The translations under genes were made by a program, and so were the position numbers. Below, in pieces: positions 1 to 8,783 of a stretch of 64,000 nucleotides of DNA (its first letter is position 1; the number at the start of each line of letters is the position of its first letter). Under the pieces are notes generated by a model. That model was not told the origin of the DNA, ran no database searches, and saw nothing but the letters and a program-made list of their open reading frames with translations. Origin of the DNA: Actinacidiphila glaucinigra (lineage in GTDB: Bacteria > Actinomycetota > Actinomycetes > Streptomycetales > Streptomycetaceae); contig NZ_FZOF01000012.1 of NCBI RefSeq assembly GCF_900188405.1, positions 1-64,000 on the forward strand, in the 5' to 3' direction.

Positions 1-31
1 CGATACGGAGGGGGCGGGGGAGTTGGGGGCA

Positions 32-52
32 CCCCCGGCCGAAGGCTGGGGG
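32..52. terminator. GC-rich hairpin, probable bidirectional terminator
   Basis: About nine base pairs of near-perfect stem (CCCCC on the left, GGGGG on the right, one G-T wobble) close on a GAA loop. It sits in the 5' end of a 419-base gene-free stretch and probably ends a gene lying to the left of the window. The same G-run/C-run motif is frequent between Streptomyces genes. There is no T-tract. Confidence 0.45.
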
Positions 53-419
53 AGGGTGGGCGTTCTGGACGCTGACGTGTATTTGTTGTGCGGCATCCGG
101 GGTCCGACCTGGACCGCCCGCCATGCACATAAATATGCGGTACAGAATGCCCAGCCCCAGAGGCCCCGACCCCGGCCCACCACGAACCGCGCGAGGCCCG
201 CACCAACCCCGCCGGGCAATCGGGCGGGAGGGCGGGGAAACCCCCGACCGCAACCACAAACGGCCCGCACACGGCGACACGGGGTACCCCGGACCCTTCG
301 GGAAGGCACTTGCCGAGTGGGCGGGAAACGCCTGGTTGGCGTACGGTGACAGGCTGCCCCGTTCGCCGGGGCGGCGCGCGCTGCGCGTGACGTACCGAAG
401 AACAAGAAGGGGGTCCTGC
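53..419. other. Upstream region of the HelD-like gene
   Basis: No gene is supported here. Apparent reading frames lack a ribosome site and have poor codon use. A small hairpin (GCCCCG at 356-361, CGGGGC at 367-372) lies in the presumed leader of the next gene. I looked for a rifamycin-associated palindrome, as found before some helR genes, and saw none that I trust. No convincing -35/-10 pair was found. Confidence 0.4.
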
Positions 420-2693
420 GTGGCAGCGGTCCGGGACACGGAGATCGCGGTCGAGCAGACGCATCTGGACCGGGTGTACGACCGGCTCGAGGAGAAGATC
501 CACGAGGCCGAGTTCCTGATGGACGACGCAGTCAAACGCGGCCAGGTCGGGACGCCGGGCGCGCTCGCGGAGCGCGACGCACAGGTTTTCCGGGCGGGGC
601 TGCACCTGAACCGGCTGAACTCGGAGTTCGAGGACTTCCTCTTCGGCCGGATCGATCTGCTCCTGGGCGAGGACGGCAAGAAGGGCCCGGACGGTGCGTA
701 CACCTCCGTGGAGCCCGCCGAGGACGCGATCCGGCCCGACGGGACGGCGGCGATCGCCGAGACCCTGCACATCGGCCGGCTCGGCGTGCTGGACGCGGAC
801 TACGCGCCGCTGGTGATCGACTGGCGGGCCCCCGCGGCGGCGCCGTTCTACCGGGCGACCCCGGTCGCGCCCGGCCGGGTGGTGCGGCGGCGCGTCATCC
901 GCTCCAAGGGCCGCAAGGTGCTGGGCGTCGAGGACGACCTGCTGCGCCCGGAGCTGACGACGGGTCTGCCCGTGGTGGGGGACGGCGCGCTCATGGCCGC
1001 GCTGGGCCAGGCGCGCAGCCACACGATGCGGGACATCGTCTCCAGCATCCAGGCCGAGCAGGACGAGGTGATCCGGGCGCCCGCGGCGTCGGTCACCGAG
1101 GTGGCCGGCGGGCCCGGCACGGGGAAGACGGCGGTGGCCCTGCACCGGGCGGCGTACCTGCTGTACCAGGACCGGCGCCGGTACGCGGGCGGGATCCTGG
1201 TGGTCAGCCCGACGCCGCTGCTGGTCGCGTACACCGAGGGCGTGCTGCCCTCGCTGGGCGAGGAGGGCCAGGTCGCGATCCGCGCCGTGGGCTCGCTCGT
1301 GGACGGCGCCGAGGCGACCACGTACGACGATCCGGCGGTCGCCCGGATCAAGGGCTCGCTGCGGATGCTGAAGGTGCTGCGGCGGGCCGCCCGAGGGGTG
1401 CTGGAGTACGGTGCCGGTTCGGCGCGGTGCCCGGACCGGCTGCGGGTGGTGGCGTTCGGACGGCGGCTGGAACTGGAGGCCGAGGAACTGTCCGGGATCC
1501 GGCACGCCGTGCTGGGCGGGACGACGCCGGTGAACCTGCTGCGGCCCCGGGCCCGCCGTCTGCTGCTGGACGCGCTGTGGCGCAAGGCCGGCCGCCGCTT
1601 CGACGATCCGGAGCTGGCCGCCGAGGAGCGGCAGGGCTTCGACGAGGACATCTCCACCGAGCAGGAGTTCGTGGACTTCCTGGCCGCCTGGTGGCCGGTG
1701 CTGACCCCGCGCGGGGTGCTGGCGGCGCTCTCCGACGAGAAGCGGCTGGGGCGCTGGTCGCGGCGGATCCTGTCGCCGCCCGAGGTGCGCCGGGTGGCGC
1801 GCTCGCTGCGCCGGCTGGACGTCGGGGGCAACGGCGCGTTGTCCGTGCACGACGTGGCGATGCTCGACGAGCTGGAGGCCCTGCTGGGCCCGCCGCCGAA
1901 GGTGCGCACCCGCGACGCGGACCCGCTGGACCAGCTGACCGGACTGGAGGAGGTCACCACCTTCGCCGACCGGATGGCGGGCGGTCGGCGCAGCCGGCAG
2001 GACCGGCTGGACGCGGAGCGCACCGAGTACGCGCACGTGATCGTCGACGAGGCGCAGGACCTCACCCCGATGCAGTGGCGCATGGTGGGCCGCCGCGGCC
2101 GTGCCGCGACCTGGACGGTGGTCGGCGACCCCGCGCAGAGCTCCTGGACCGACCCCGACGAGGCGGCCCTGGCCCGTGACGAGGCCCTGGGCACGCGTCC
2201 GCGCCGCCGCTTCACGCTCACCGTGAACTACCGCAACCCGGCCGAGATCGCCGACCTGGCGGCGAAGGTGCTGGCGCTGGCCATGCCGGGCAGCGAGGCG
2301 CCGCGCGCGGTGCGCTCCACGGGGCTGGTGCCCCGGTTCGCGGCGGCCGGCGACGGGAGTCCCGGCGAGGCGGTCCGCGCGGAGGCGGAGCGGCTGCTGG
2401 ACGAGGTCGAGGGGACGGTGGGCGTGGTCGTGGCCATGGGCCGCCGGGAGGAGGCCAGGCGCTGGCTGGCGGGGCTGGGCGAGCGCGTCGTGGCCCTGGG
2501 CAGCCTGGAGGCCAAGGGCCTGGAGTACGACGCGACGCTGGTCGTCTCGCCCGCGGAGATCGCGGACGAGTCCCCGGCGGGGCTGCGGGTGCTGTACGTG
2601 GCGCTGACCCGCGCCACCCAGCGGCTGACGGTGCTCTCCGGCCCGCGCGACCTGCCGGACGCCGCCGGCGTCCCGGACCTGCTGCGGGACTGA
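420..2693 (+). CDS. HelD/HelR-family RNA polymerase-associated superfamily 1 ATPase
   Basis: This 757-residue protein has UvrD/Rep-type motor motifs: Walker A GGPGTGKT near residues 230-237, the Walker B/motif II sequence VDEAQD near 541-546, and late motifs GLEYD and YVALTRA. Ahead of the motor is a charged, helical N-terminus and the HelD hallmark IGRLG followed by LVIDWRAPAAAPFY (about residues 117-145). HelD proteins act on RNA polymerase rather than DNA: they pry open the clamp and recycle stalled polymerase, and the HelR branch displaces rifamycins. Which branch this is cannot be told by eye. The GTG at 420 is chosen because AAGAAGGGGG lies just upstream and homology starts there; the frame is open further 5' but codes nothing recognisable. 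It is followed by a strong terminator, so it is probably monocistronic. Confidence 0.85.
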   Translation: MAAVRDTEIAVEQTHLDRVYDRLEEKIHEAEFLMDDAVKRGQVGTPGALAERDAQVFRAGLHLNRLNSEFEDFLFGRIDLLLGEDGKKGPDGAYTSVEPAEDAIRPDGTAAIAETLHIGRLGVLDADYAPLVIDWRAPAAAPFYRATPVAPGRVVRRRVIRSKGRKVLGVEDDLLRPELTTGLPVVGDGALMAALGQARSHTMRDIVSSIQAEQDEVIRAPAASVTEVAGGPGTGKTAVALHRAAYLLYQDRRRYAGGILVVSPTPLLVAYTEGVLPSLGEEGQVAIRAVGSLVDGAEATTYDDPAVARIKGSLRMLKVLRRAARGVLEYGAGSARCPDRLRVVAFGRRLELEAEELSGIRHAVLGGTTPVNLLRPRARRLLLDALWRKAGRRFDDPELAAEERQGFDEDISTEQEFVDFLAAWWPVLTPRGVLAALSDEKRLGRWSRRILSPPEVRRVARSLRRLDVGGNGALSVHDVAMLDELEALLGPPPKVRTRDADPLDQLTGLEEVTTFADRMAGGRRSRQDRLDAERTEYAHVIVDEAQDLTPMQWRMVGRRGRAATWTVVGDPAQSSWTDPDEAALARDEALGTRPRRRFTLTVNYRNPAEIADLAAKVLALAMPGSEAPRAVRSTGLVPRFAAAGDGSPGEAVRAEAERLLDEVEGTVGVVVAMGRREEARRWLAGLGERVVALGSLEAKGLEYDATLVVSPAEIADESPAGLRVLYVALTRATQRLTVLSGPRDLPDAAGVPDLLRD

Positions 2694-2709
2694 CCCGTCC
2701 CGGAACGAC

Positions 2710-2742
2710 GGCGGGGCGCCCCTCTGGGAGGGGCGCCCCGCC
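2710..2742. terminator. Strong hairpin terminator after HelD-like gene
   Basis: A 15-bp perfect inverted repeat (2710-2724 with 2728-2742) closes on a three-base loop, 16 bases after the stop codon. It is GC-only and lacks a U-tract, as is usual in Streptomyces. Confidence 0.8.
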
Positions 2743-3046
2743 GGACGTATACGACACCGACCCGCCATGCTCGCCTCGCGGCAAGTGGGCGCTCGAAGCG
2801 CCTAAGGTTGGGCCCGGGGGCTTGGATCGAGCCGGTGCCTCACCCAGGCTAACAAACGATCCGCGATTGTCATTCCGTCTGTGTGCGCCGTTCCGGTGGC
2901 GGTCGGGGGAACATTAAGCACGCAAGCTTCCGTTGACCCACATCGCTACTCGACATTCTGTTGTAGGCCCCCGGGTTTACGCGTACCCACCAGTAGGTGG
3001 CAGCATCGAGGGCGCACAAAGCAGCTACAGCGGAGGAACAGCGGCC
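2743..3046 (+). promoter_or_regulatory. Promoter region of the malic enzyme gene
   Basis: Gene-free leader of about 300 bases. TTGACC at 2933-2938 is a good -35, but the best -10 at normal spacing (TTCTGT, 2956-2961) is poor; TTGTAG a few bases later is an alternative. A palindrome CCACC-AGTA-GGTGG at 2987-3000 lies downstream and could be an operator. Apparent coding in this stretch has no ribosome site and is not accepted. Confidence 0.35.
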
Positions 3047-4468
3047 ATGGCAACGGCGCCGAGCGTCTCGTACTCAATCACGGTGCGGCTGGAGGTGCCC
3101 GCGAGCGGATCCGCGGTCAGCCAGCTCACCACGGCCGTGGAGGCCTCCGGTGGCGCGGTCCACGGCCTCGACGTGACCGCTTCCGGCCACGAGAAGCTGC
3201 GGATCGACGTGACGATCGCGGCCACGTCCACCGCGCACGCGGACGAGATCGTCGCCAAGCTGGCGCAGATCGAGGGCGTGGCGATCGGCAAGGTCTCCGA
3301 CCGTACGTTCCTGATGCACCTCGGCGGCAAGATCGAGATGGCGTCCAAGCACCCCATCCGCAACCGCGACGACCTCTCCATGGTCTACACCCCCGGTGTG
3401 GCCCGGGTCTGCATGGCGATCGCCAAGAACCCCGAGGACGCCCGCCGGCTGACCATCAAGCGCAACAGCGTCGCGGTGGTCACCGACGGCTCGGCCGTGC
3501 TGGGCCTCGGCAACATCGGGCCGAAGGCCGCGCTGCCGGTCATGGAGGGCAAGGCGGCGCTCTTCAAGCGCTTCGCGGGCATCGACGCCTGGCCGATCTG
3601 CCTGGACACCCAGGACACCGACGCGATCGTGGAGATCGTCAAGGCGATCGCCCCCGGCTTCGCCGGCATCAACCTGGAGGACATCTCGGCGCCCCGCTGC
3701 TTCGAGATCGAGGCCCGGCTGCGCGAGGCCCTGGACATCCCGGTCTTCCACGACGACCAGCACGGCACCGCCATCGTGGTGCTCGCCGCGCTGACCAACG
3801 CGCTGCGCGTGGTCGGCAAGCAGGTCGGCGACGTCAAGGTCGTCATGTCGGGCGCGGGCGCGGCAGGCACGGCCATCCTCAAGCTGCTGCTCGCGGCGGG
3901 CGTCAAGCACGCGGTCGTGGCCGACATCCACGGTGTCGTGCACAGCGGCCGGGAGGACCTGGTCGCGGCCGGTCCCGGGTCGGCACTGCGCTGGATCGCC
4001 GACAACACCAACCCGGAGGAGATCACCGGGACCCTGAAGGAGGCGGTGCGCGGCGCGGACGTCTTCATCGGCGTCTCCGCCCCCAACGTCCTGGACGGCG
4101 AGGACGTCGCGGCCATGGCCGACGGCGCCATCGTCTTCGCCCTGGCCAACCCCGACCCCGAGGTGGACCCGGCGGTCGCCCGGGAGACCGCCGCGGTGGT
4201 CGCCACGGGCCGCAGCGACTTCCCGAACCAGATCAACAACGTGCTGGTCTTCCCGGGTGTCTTCCGCGGCCTGCTGGACGCCCAGAGCCGGACGGTGAAC
4301 ACCGAGATGATGCTCGCGGCGGCGACCGCCCTCGCGGACGTCGTCACCGAGGACGAGCTCAACCCGAACTACATCATCCCGAGCGTCTTCAACGACAAGG
4401 TCGCGGGCGCCGTCGCCGGCGCCGTCCGCGAGGCCGCGAAGGCACAGGGCCTCACCGCGACGTCATGA
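3047..4468 (+). CDS. NAD-type malic enzyme (malate oxidoreductase, decarboxylating)
   Basis: Converts malate to pyruvate and CO2 with reduction of NAD(P)+. The 473-residue protein opens with an ACT-like ligand domain (about residues 8-88) and continues into the malic enzyme catalytic domain. Visible are YTPGVARVC with the catalytic Tyr114, VFHDDQHGTA in the metal/substrate site, and the dinucleotide fold GAGAAG at 269-274. The short bacterial form with an N-terminal ACT domain fits the NAD-dependent enzyme known from S. coelicolor rather than the NADP form, but cofactor choice is inferred. Start at 3047 follows GGAGGAACAGCGGCC; earlier in-frame codons lack a ribosome site. It probably feeds pyruvate during growth on C4 acids. 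Confidence 0.9.
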   Translation: MATAPSVSYSITVRLEVPASGSAVSQLTTAVEASGGAVHGLDVTASGHEKLRIDVTIAATSTAHADEIVAKLAQIEGVAIGKVSDRTFLMHLGGKIEMASKHPIRNRDDLSMVYTPGVARVCMAIAKNPEDARRLTIKRNSVAVVTDGSAVLGLGNIGPKAALPVMEGKAALFKRFAGIDAWPICLDTQDTDAIVEIVKAIAPGFAGINLEDISAPRCFEIEARLREALDIPVFHDDQHGTAIVVLAALTNALRVVGKQVGDVKVVMSGAGAAGTAILKLLLAAGVKHAVVADIHGVVHSGREDLVAAGPGSALRWIADNTNPEEITGTLKEAVRGADVFIGVSAPNVLDGEDVAAMADGAIVFALANPDPEVDPAVARETAAVVATGRSDFPNQINNVLVFPGVFRGLLDAQSRTVNTEMMLAAATALADVVTEDELNPNYIIPSVFNDKVAGAVAGAVREAAKAQGLTATS

Positions 4469-4529
4469 CGACGGAGCGTCATCGGGCCGTACGCGACCCG
4501 CTTTTTGTGTGACTCTCCCGGGTGCCGGA

Positions 4530-4623
4530 TTGGCGTTTCCCCCAGAAATAGGGGCAGGATGCGTACCTGGGCGGTGAGGGCCGCACCGCAGAAGCGCGAT
4601 GAGCGTCTTCACAATGCGTCTTC
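4530..4623 (+). promoter_or_regulatory. Candidate hup promoter and direct repeats
   Basis: TTGGCG (4530-4535) and CAGGAT (4555-4560) form a possible promoter with 19-base spacing. Further down, GCGTCTTC occurs twice (4603-4610 and 4616-4623) as a 13-base-phased direct repeat ahead of the HU gene; its role is unknown. Confidence 0.3.
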
Positions 4624-4666
4624 CCCGACGGTCGACGTTGGGGGTTTCCATGCAAGGAGTACTTAG

Positions 4667-4948
4667 ATGAACCGCAGTGAGCTGGTGGCCGCGCTGTCCG
4701 AGCGCGCCGAGGTGACCCGCAAGGACGCCGACGCCGTTCTGGCCGCGTTCGCCGAGGTCGTCGGCGAGATCGTCGCCAAGGGCGACGAGAAGGTCACCAT
4801 CCCCGGCTTCCTCACCTTCGAGCGCAGCCACCGTGCCGCGCGCACCGCGCGCAACCCGCAGACCGGTGACCCGATCCAGATCCCGGCCGGTTACAGCGTG
4901 AAGGTCTCCGCGGGCTCGAAGCTCAAGGAAGCCGCCAAGGGCAAGTAA
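4667..4948 (+). CDS. hupA: HU-family DNA-binding protein
   Basis: A 93-residue histone-like protein that binds and bends DNA as a dimer and helps organise the nucleoid. The full family signature is present: GFLTFERSHRAARTARNPQTG-type arm around residues 47-67, with the beta-arm proline at Asn-Pro (63-64). There is no lysine-rich C-terminal tail, so this is the short vegetative HU and not the HupS/Lsr2-like long form. Start is set by AAGGAG about nine bases upstream. A perfect terminator follows, so it is a single-gene unit. Confidence 0.95.
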   Translation: MNRSELVAALSERAEVTRKDADAVLAAFAEVVGEIVAKGDEKVTIPGFLTFERSHRAARTARNPQTGDPIQIPAGYSVKVSAGSKLKEAAKGK

Positions 4949-4970
4949 TTCCGCGACTACCGCGACATGT

Positions 4971-5006
4971 GAAAGGGCGGCCTCCCCGCGGGGAGGCCGC
5001 CCTTTC
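4971..5006. terminator. Bidirectional terminator between hup and murA
   Basis: A 17-bp uninterrupted inverted repeat (4971-4987 with 4990-5006) lies between the convergent hup and murA genes, with A-run and T-run flanks (GAAAGGG... CCCTTTC) that allow it to work in both directions. Confidence 0.9.
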
Positions 5007-5030
5007 GTGTGCTCCGGGCCGGGCGCCGGG

Positions 5031-6365
5031 TCAGTCCGTGCTGGGCAGCTCGACCTTGGCGCCGAGCTTCTCCAGCTTCTGCATGAAGTTCTCGTAGCCG
5101 CGGTTGATCAGGTCGATGCCGTGCACCCGGGAGGTGCCCTGCGCCGCCAGGGCCGCGATGAGGTACGAGAAGCCGCCGCGCAGGTCGGGGATGACCAGGT
5201 CGGCGCCCTGCAGCTTGGTGGGGCCGCTGACGACCGCCGAGTGCAGGAAGTTGCGCTGGCCGAAGCGGCAGGGGGTGCCGCCCAGGCACTCGCGGTAGAG
5301 CTGGATGTGGGCACCCATCTGGTTGAGCGCCGAGGTGAAGCCCAGCCGGGACTCGTAGACCGTCTCGTGGACGATGGACAGGCCCGAGGCCTGCGTGAGG
5401 GCCACGACCAGGGGCTGCTGCCAGTCGGTCTGGAAGCCGGGGTGGACGTCCGTCTCCAGGGCGATGGCGTTCAGCGGGCCGCCGGGGTGCCAGAAGCGGA
5501 TGCCGTCCTCGTCGACCTCGAACGCGCCGCCCACCTTGCGGAAGACGTTGAGGAAGGTCATCATCTCGCGCTGGCTGGCGCCGCGGACGTAGACGTTGCC
5601 CTCGGTGGCCAGGGCCGCGCAGGCCCAGGAGGCGGACTCCAGGCGGTCCGGGAGGGCGCGGTGGTTGTAGCCGCCGAGCTTGTCCACGCCGGTGATGTGG
5701 ATGGTGCGGTTGGTGCCCATCGTGATGATGGCACCCATCTTCTGCAGGACGCAGATGAGGTCCTCGATCTCCGGCTCGATCGCGGCGTTGCTCAGCTCGG
5801 TGACGCCCTCGGCCAGGACGGCCGTCAGCAGCACCTGCTCGGTCGCGCCGACCGACGGGTACGGGAGTTCGATCTTGCAGCCGCGCAGGCGCTGCGGAGC
5901 CTCGAGGTACTGGCCCTCGGGGCGCTTCTCGATCACCGCGCCGAACTTGCGCAGCACGTCGAAGTGGAAGTCGATCGGGCGGCCGCCGATGTCGCAGCCG
6001 CCCAGACCCGGGATGAAGGCGTGGCCGAGGCGGTGCAGCAGCGGGCCGCAGAAGAGGATCGGGATCCGCGAGGAGCCCGCGTGCGCGTCGATGTCGGCGA
6101 CGTTCGCGCTCTCCACCTTCGACGGGTCGAGCACCAGTTCCCCGGACTCGTCGCCGGCCTGCACCGTCACCCCGTGCAGCTGCAGAAGACCCCGCACCAC
6201 CCGCACGTCGCGGATGTCGGGCACGTTGCGCAGCCGGCTGGGCTCGCTGCCCAGCAGCGCGGCCACCATCGCCTTGGGCACAAGGTTCTTCGCGCCGCGG
6301 ACGTGGATCTCTCCCTCGAGGGGGGTGCCACCGTGGACAAGCAGTACGTCGTTAAGGCCGGTCAT
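5031..6365 (-). CDS. murA: UDP-N-acetylglucosamine 1-carboxyvinyltransferase
   Basis: Catalyses the first committed step of peptidoglycan synthesis, adding enolpyruvate from PEP to UDP-GlcNAc in the cytosol. The 444-residue protein has the EPSP-synthase-like inside-out barrel with GAKN at residues 24-27 (Lys26 and Asn27 of the active site) and GGCDIGGRPID with Cys124 at the position of E. coli Cys115. Mycobacterial MurA has Asp here and resists fosfomycin; the Cys suggests this enzyme can be alkylated. Start ATG at 6365 begins exactly where homology begins; the longer open frame upstream is not conserved. It is transcribed away from the AlgH-like gene and ends at the hup terminator. Confidence 0.95.
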   Translation of the reverse strand: MTGLNDVLLVHGGTPLEGEIHVRGAKNLVPKAMVAALLGSEPSRLRNVPDIRDVRVVRGLLQLHGVTVQAGDESGELVLDPSKVESANVADIDAHAGSSRIPILFCGPLLHRLGHAFIPGLGGCDIGGRPIDFHFDVLRKFGAVIEKRPEGQYLEAPQRLRGCKIELPYPSVGATEQVLLTAVLAEGVTELSNAAIEPEIEDLICVLQKMGAIITMGTNRTIHITGVDKLGGYNHRALPDRLESASWACAALATEGNVYVRGASQREMMTFLNVFRKVGGAFEVDEDGIRFWHPGGPLNAIALETDVHPGFQTDWQQPLVVALTQASGLSIVHETVYESRLGFTSALNQMGAHIQLYRECLGGTPCRFGQRNFLHSAVVSGPTKLQGADLVIPDLRGGFSYLIAALAAQGTSRVHGIDLINRGYENFMQKLEKLGAKVELPSTD

Positions 6366-6618
6366 TGCTCTCGCGATCCTGGAGACGGGCAGAAAGAAAG
6401 CTCGGTCCCCGCAGGCACCAAGGAGAAATGGTAATCGGCCTTCCGGCGACTGGAAGAGGCCTGTGAGGTCCCACTCATGTAATGGCTTCGCTACAGCACC
6501 CTCCGCGTTCGCGTGATTCCGGAGAGTGGCCGAATCGGCGGCCCCCGTACGACCCTCTGCGGGGAAAAGGGCGCAGTTGCCACCCCGCGCGGCGGCGGAA
6601 TGCGGGATTATGTTGACC

Positions 6619-7197
6619 ATGACCGAAGTGTCATCGCTCACCGGCAGACTGCTCGTCGCGACGCCCGCGCTCGCGGACCCGAACTTCGACCGGGCGGTGG
6701 TGCTCCTCCTCGACCACGACGAGGAGGGGTCGCTCGGCGTCGTGCTCAACCGTCCCACACCCGTCGGGGTCGGCGACGTCCTGGAGCCGTGGGCCGGTCT
6801 GGCGGGCGCGCCGCAGGTCGTCTTCCAGGGCGGGCCCGTCTCGCTGGACTCCGCGCTGGGCCTGGCCGTGGTGCCCGGTGAGCCGCGGGACGGCGAGGAC
6901 GCGGAGCCGCTCGGCTGGCGCCGGGTGTTCGGCGCGATCGGCCTGGTGGACCTGGAGGCGCCGCCGGAGCTGCTCGCGGCCGAGCTGGGCTCCCTGCGCA
7001 TCTTCGCCGGGTACGCCGGATGGGGGCCCGGCCAGCTGGAGGACGAGCTCGTCGAGGGTGCCTGGTACGTGGTGGAGTCGGAACCGGGGGACGTCTTCTC
7101 CCCGGACCCGGACCAGCTGTGGCGGTCCGTGCTGCGCAGGCAGCGCAGCGAACTCGCGATGGTCGCGACGTATCCGGACGATCCGTCTCTGAATTAG
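6619..7197 (+). CDS. YqgE/AlgH family protein
   Basis: 192 residues, the usual size for the UPF0301 (YqgE/AlgH) family: LTGRLLVATPALADPNFDRAVVLLLDHDEEGSLGVVLNRP is diagnostic, and FQGGPV and FAGYAGWGPGQLEDEL follow. The family has a known fold but no agreed function; AlgH was once thought to be a regulator. The ATG at 6619 is preferred because it opens at MTEVSSL; an ATG three codons earlier (6610) sits closer to the GGAATGCGGGA ribosome site and is equally possible. The next gene starts 11 bases after the stop. Confidence 0.85.
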   Translation: MTEVSSLTGRLLVATPALADPNFDRAVVLLLDHDEEGSLGVVLNRPTPVGVGDVLEPWAGLAGAPQVVFQGGPVSLDSALGLAVVPGEPRDGEDAEPLGWRRVFGAIGLVDLEAPPELLAAELGSLRIFAGYAGWGPGQLEDELVEGAWYVVESEPGDVFSPDPDQLWRSVLRRQRSELAMVATYPDDPSLN

Positions 7198-7208
7198 GCT
7201 TGCGTGCC

Positions 7209-7490
7209 ATGAGCACTCTCGAGCCCGAGCGCGGGGCGGGCACCGGCACCCTCGTCGAGCCGACCCCGCAGGTGTCGCAAGGCGATGGCGACCACGAGCG
7301 CTTCGCGCACTACGTTCAGAAGGACAAGATCATGGAGAGCGCGCTCTCCGGATCGCCGGTGGTCGCGCTGTGCGGCAAGGTCTGGGTGCCCGGACGGGAC
7401 CCCAAGAAGTACCCCGTCTGCCCGATGTGCAAGGAGATCTTCGAATCCATGCCCACCGGTGGCGGGGACAAGGACAAGGGCGGCAAGTAG
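7209..7490 (+). CDS. DUF3039 family small protein
   Basis: A 93-residue actinobacterial protein of unknown function. The core HYVQKDKIMESALSG, ALCGKVWVP and CPMCKEIFE define the DUF3039 family; three cysteines (one alone, then CxxC) suggest a zinc site. The C-terminus is a short Gly/Lys/Asp tail. A TAGGCT hexamer ends eight bases before the ATG, so it may be translated from a leaderless message even though it lies directly behind the AlgH-like gene. A 12-bp inverted repeat follows the stop. Confidence 0.8.
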   Translation: MSTLEPERGAGTGTLVEPTPQVSQGDGDHERFAHYVQKDKIMESALSGSPVVALCGKVWVPGRDPKKYPVCPMCKEIFESMPTGGGDKDKGGK

Positions 7491-7510
7491 CAGCCGCCAC
7501 GGCACCCGGC

Positions 7511-7540
7511 AGGTACGGCCGCGGCACTGCGGCCGTACCT
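7511..7540. terminator. Perfect 12-bp inverted repeat
   Basis: AGGTACGGCCGC (7511-7522) and its exact complement (7529-7540) are separated by six bases. It lies between the DUF3039 gene and the next gene and most likely ends the first transcript; an operator role cannot be excluded because the next start is only 17 bases away. Confidence 0.65.
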
Positions 7541-7557
7541 CGCGCGTTCGGGGGGAC

Positions 7558-8721
7558 ATGGCGCAGGACGACGCCGTCACGGCGGACCGGGTCTTCGGGC
7601 TGTGCGAGCGGGGGCGCTTCGAGATGGCGCACTCTCTCGTCGACGACGCCTTCGTCGCCCGCAACGGCAGCTTCGGCTACCTCGTACGGGCCAGGGTCTT
7701 CGCGTACGAGCAGCGGGCCGACCGGGCCCGGGAGGCCGTCGACTGGGCGCTGGCGCACGCGGAGCCCGGCGACCCCGATCCACCGCTGCTGGCCGGGCTC
7801 GTCCTGCTGATGCTCGGTGACGCGCACGCCGCCCTCGGGCTCGGGCGGCGGGTCGCCGCCGCCGATCCCCGCGAGTGGCGCGCCCAGGTGCTGGTCGCCG
7901 ACTCCTGCCGGATGCTCTCCCGCCGTCCCGAGGCGGTCGCCGCCGCCCGGCGGGCGGTCCTGATCGCGCCGCGCGAGGCCGAGGCGCACGTCGCGCTCGC
8001 ACGGGCGCTGGACCTCTCGCTCCGGCCGGCCGCCCGGGCCGAACGCCGCACGGTCGTCGCCCGGGCGCTGGAGCTCGGCGCCTCGCCCGGCGACGTGGCG
8101 GGGCGGCGCCGGTGGCCGCGGGTCGTGCCCGCGCTGCTCGTGGTCGTGCTGGTGCTGTTCGCCGACCCCTGGGTGCTGGCCGGCGGGGTGGCCGTCCTGA
8201 CCGCGCTGGCGGGCGCGCTGTGGCTGCTGCAGGCCCGCCGCTCGGGGAGCACCGGCCGGGGGCGGCTGCAGACCGTACGCGCCCTGGCCCGGGCCGAACT
8301 GAACGGGGACCCGGCGCGCGCCCGTGCCGCGGCCCTCACCACGGGGGCCTGGCTGCCCGTGCTCCCGTTCGCCGCCACCGGCCTGGCGGCCGCCTCCGCG
8401 GCCGACGGCACCCCGTGGCCGCTTCCGGCCGTCCTGGGCGTCGCGGCGGCCGCCGTCGCGGTGCTGCTGGCCGCCGCCCGCGCGGTGCGCTGGTGGTACG
8501 GCGACGCCTTCCTGCAGCGCGACTTCCTGCCCAGCCGGCACGCCGTCCTCCAACTGACCGCCGTCGCCGCCCTCGTCGGCACCGTCGTGGCGCTGTACGT
8601 GGCCGGGGCCGCCTCCACGGCCCTGTGGTCCGCGGTGACCGTGGCGCACGTCCTGTGGTGCGTCGTCGGCATGCTGATCCCCGTCCTCGCGCTGAACCGG
8701 GCCCGCCGGGCGGCCGGCTGA
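7558..8721 (+). CDS. TPR-like polytopic membrane protein of unknown function
   Basis: 387 residues. The first ~180 are alanine-rich helices spaced like tetratricopeptide repeats (for example DPREWRAQVLVADSCRMLSR and PREAEAHVALARALDL). Five or six hydrophobic segments follow (about 193-228, 262-280, 290-312, 327-350, 357-380). That suggests a cytoplasmic protein-binding domain tied to the membrane. I do not recognise a named family. The start at 7558 follows a GGGGGAC ribosome site, and other in-frame starts upstream lie inside the previous gene. Confidence 0.7.
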   Translation: MAQDDAVTADRVFGLCERGRFEMAHSLVDDAFVARNGSFGYLVRARVFAYEQRADRAREAVDWALAHAEPGDPDPPLLAGLVLLMLGDAHAALGLGRRVAAADPREWRAQVLVADSCRMLSRRPEAVAAARRAVLIAPREAEAHVALARALDLSLRPAARAERRTVVARALELGASPGDVAGRRRWPRVVPALLVVVLVLFADPWVLAGGVAVLTALAGALWLLQARRSGSTGRGRLQTVRALARAELNGDPARARAAALTTGAWLPVLPFAATGLAAASAADGTPWPLPAVLGVAAAAVAVLLAAARAVRWWYGDAFLQRDFLPSRHAVLQLTAVAALVGTVVALYVAGAASTALWSAVTVAHVLWCVVGMLIPVLALNRARRAAG

Positions 8722-8783
8722 GGGCGGCCCGGCGGACGGGGCGGTCCCGCGCCCGGCCGGAACAGGGCCGGAAAGAGGCGGCG

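Noticed and set aside
2761-2790. Resemblance to the rifamycin-associated palindrome (GCGGCAAG part)
   Set aside because: Lies downstream of the HelD gene, matches only partly and I am not certain of the full consensus.
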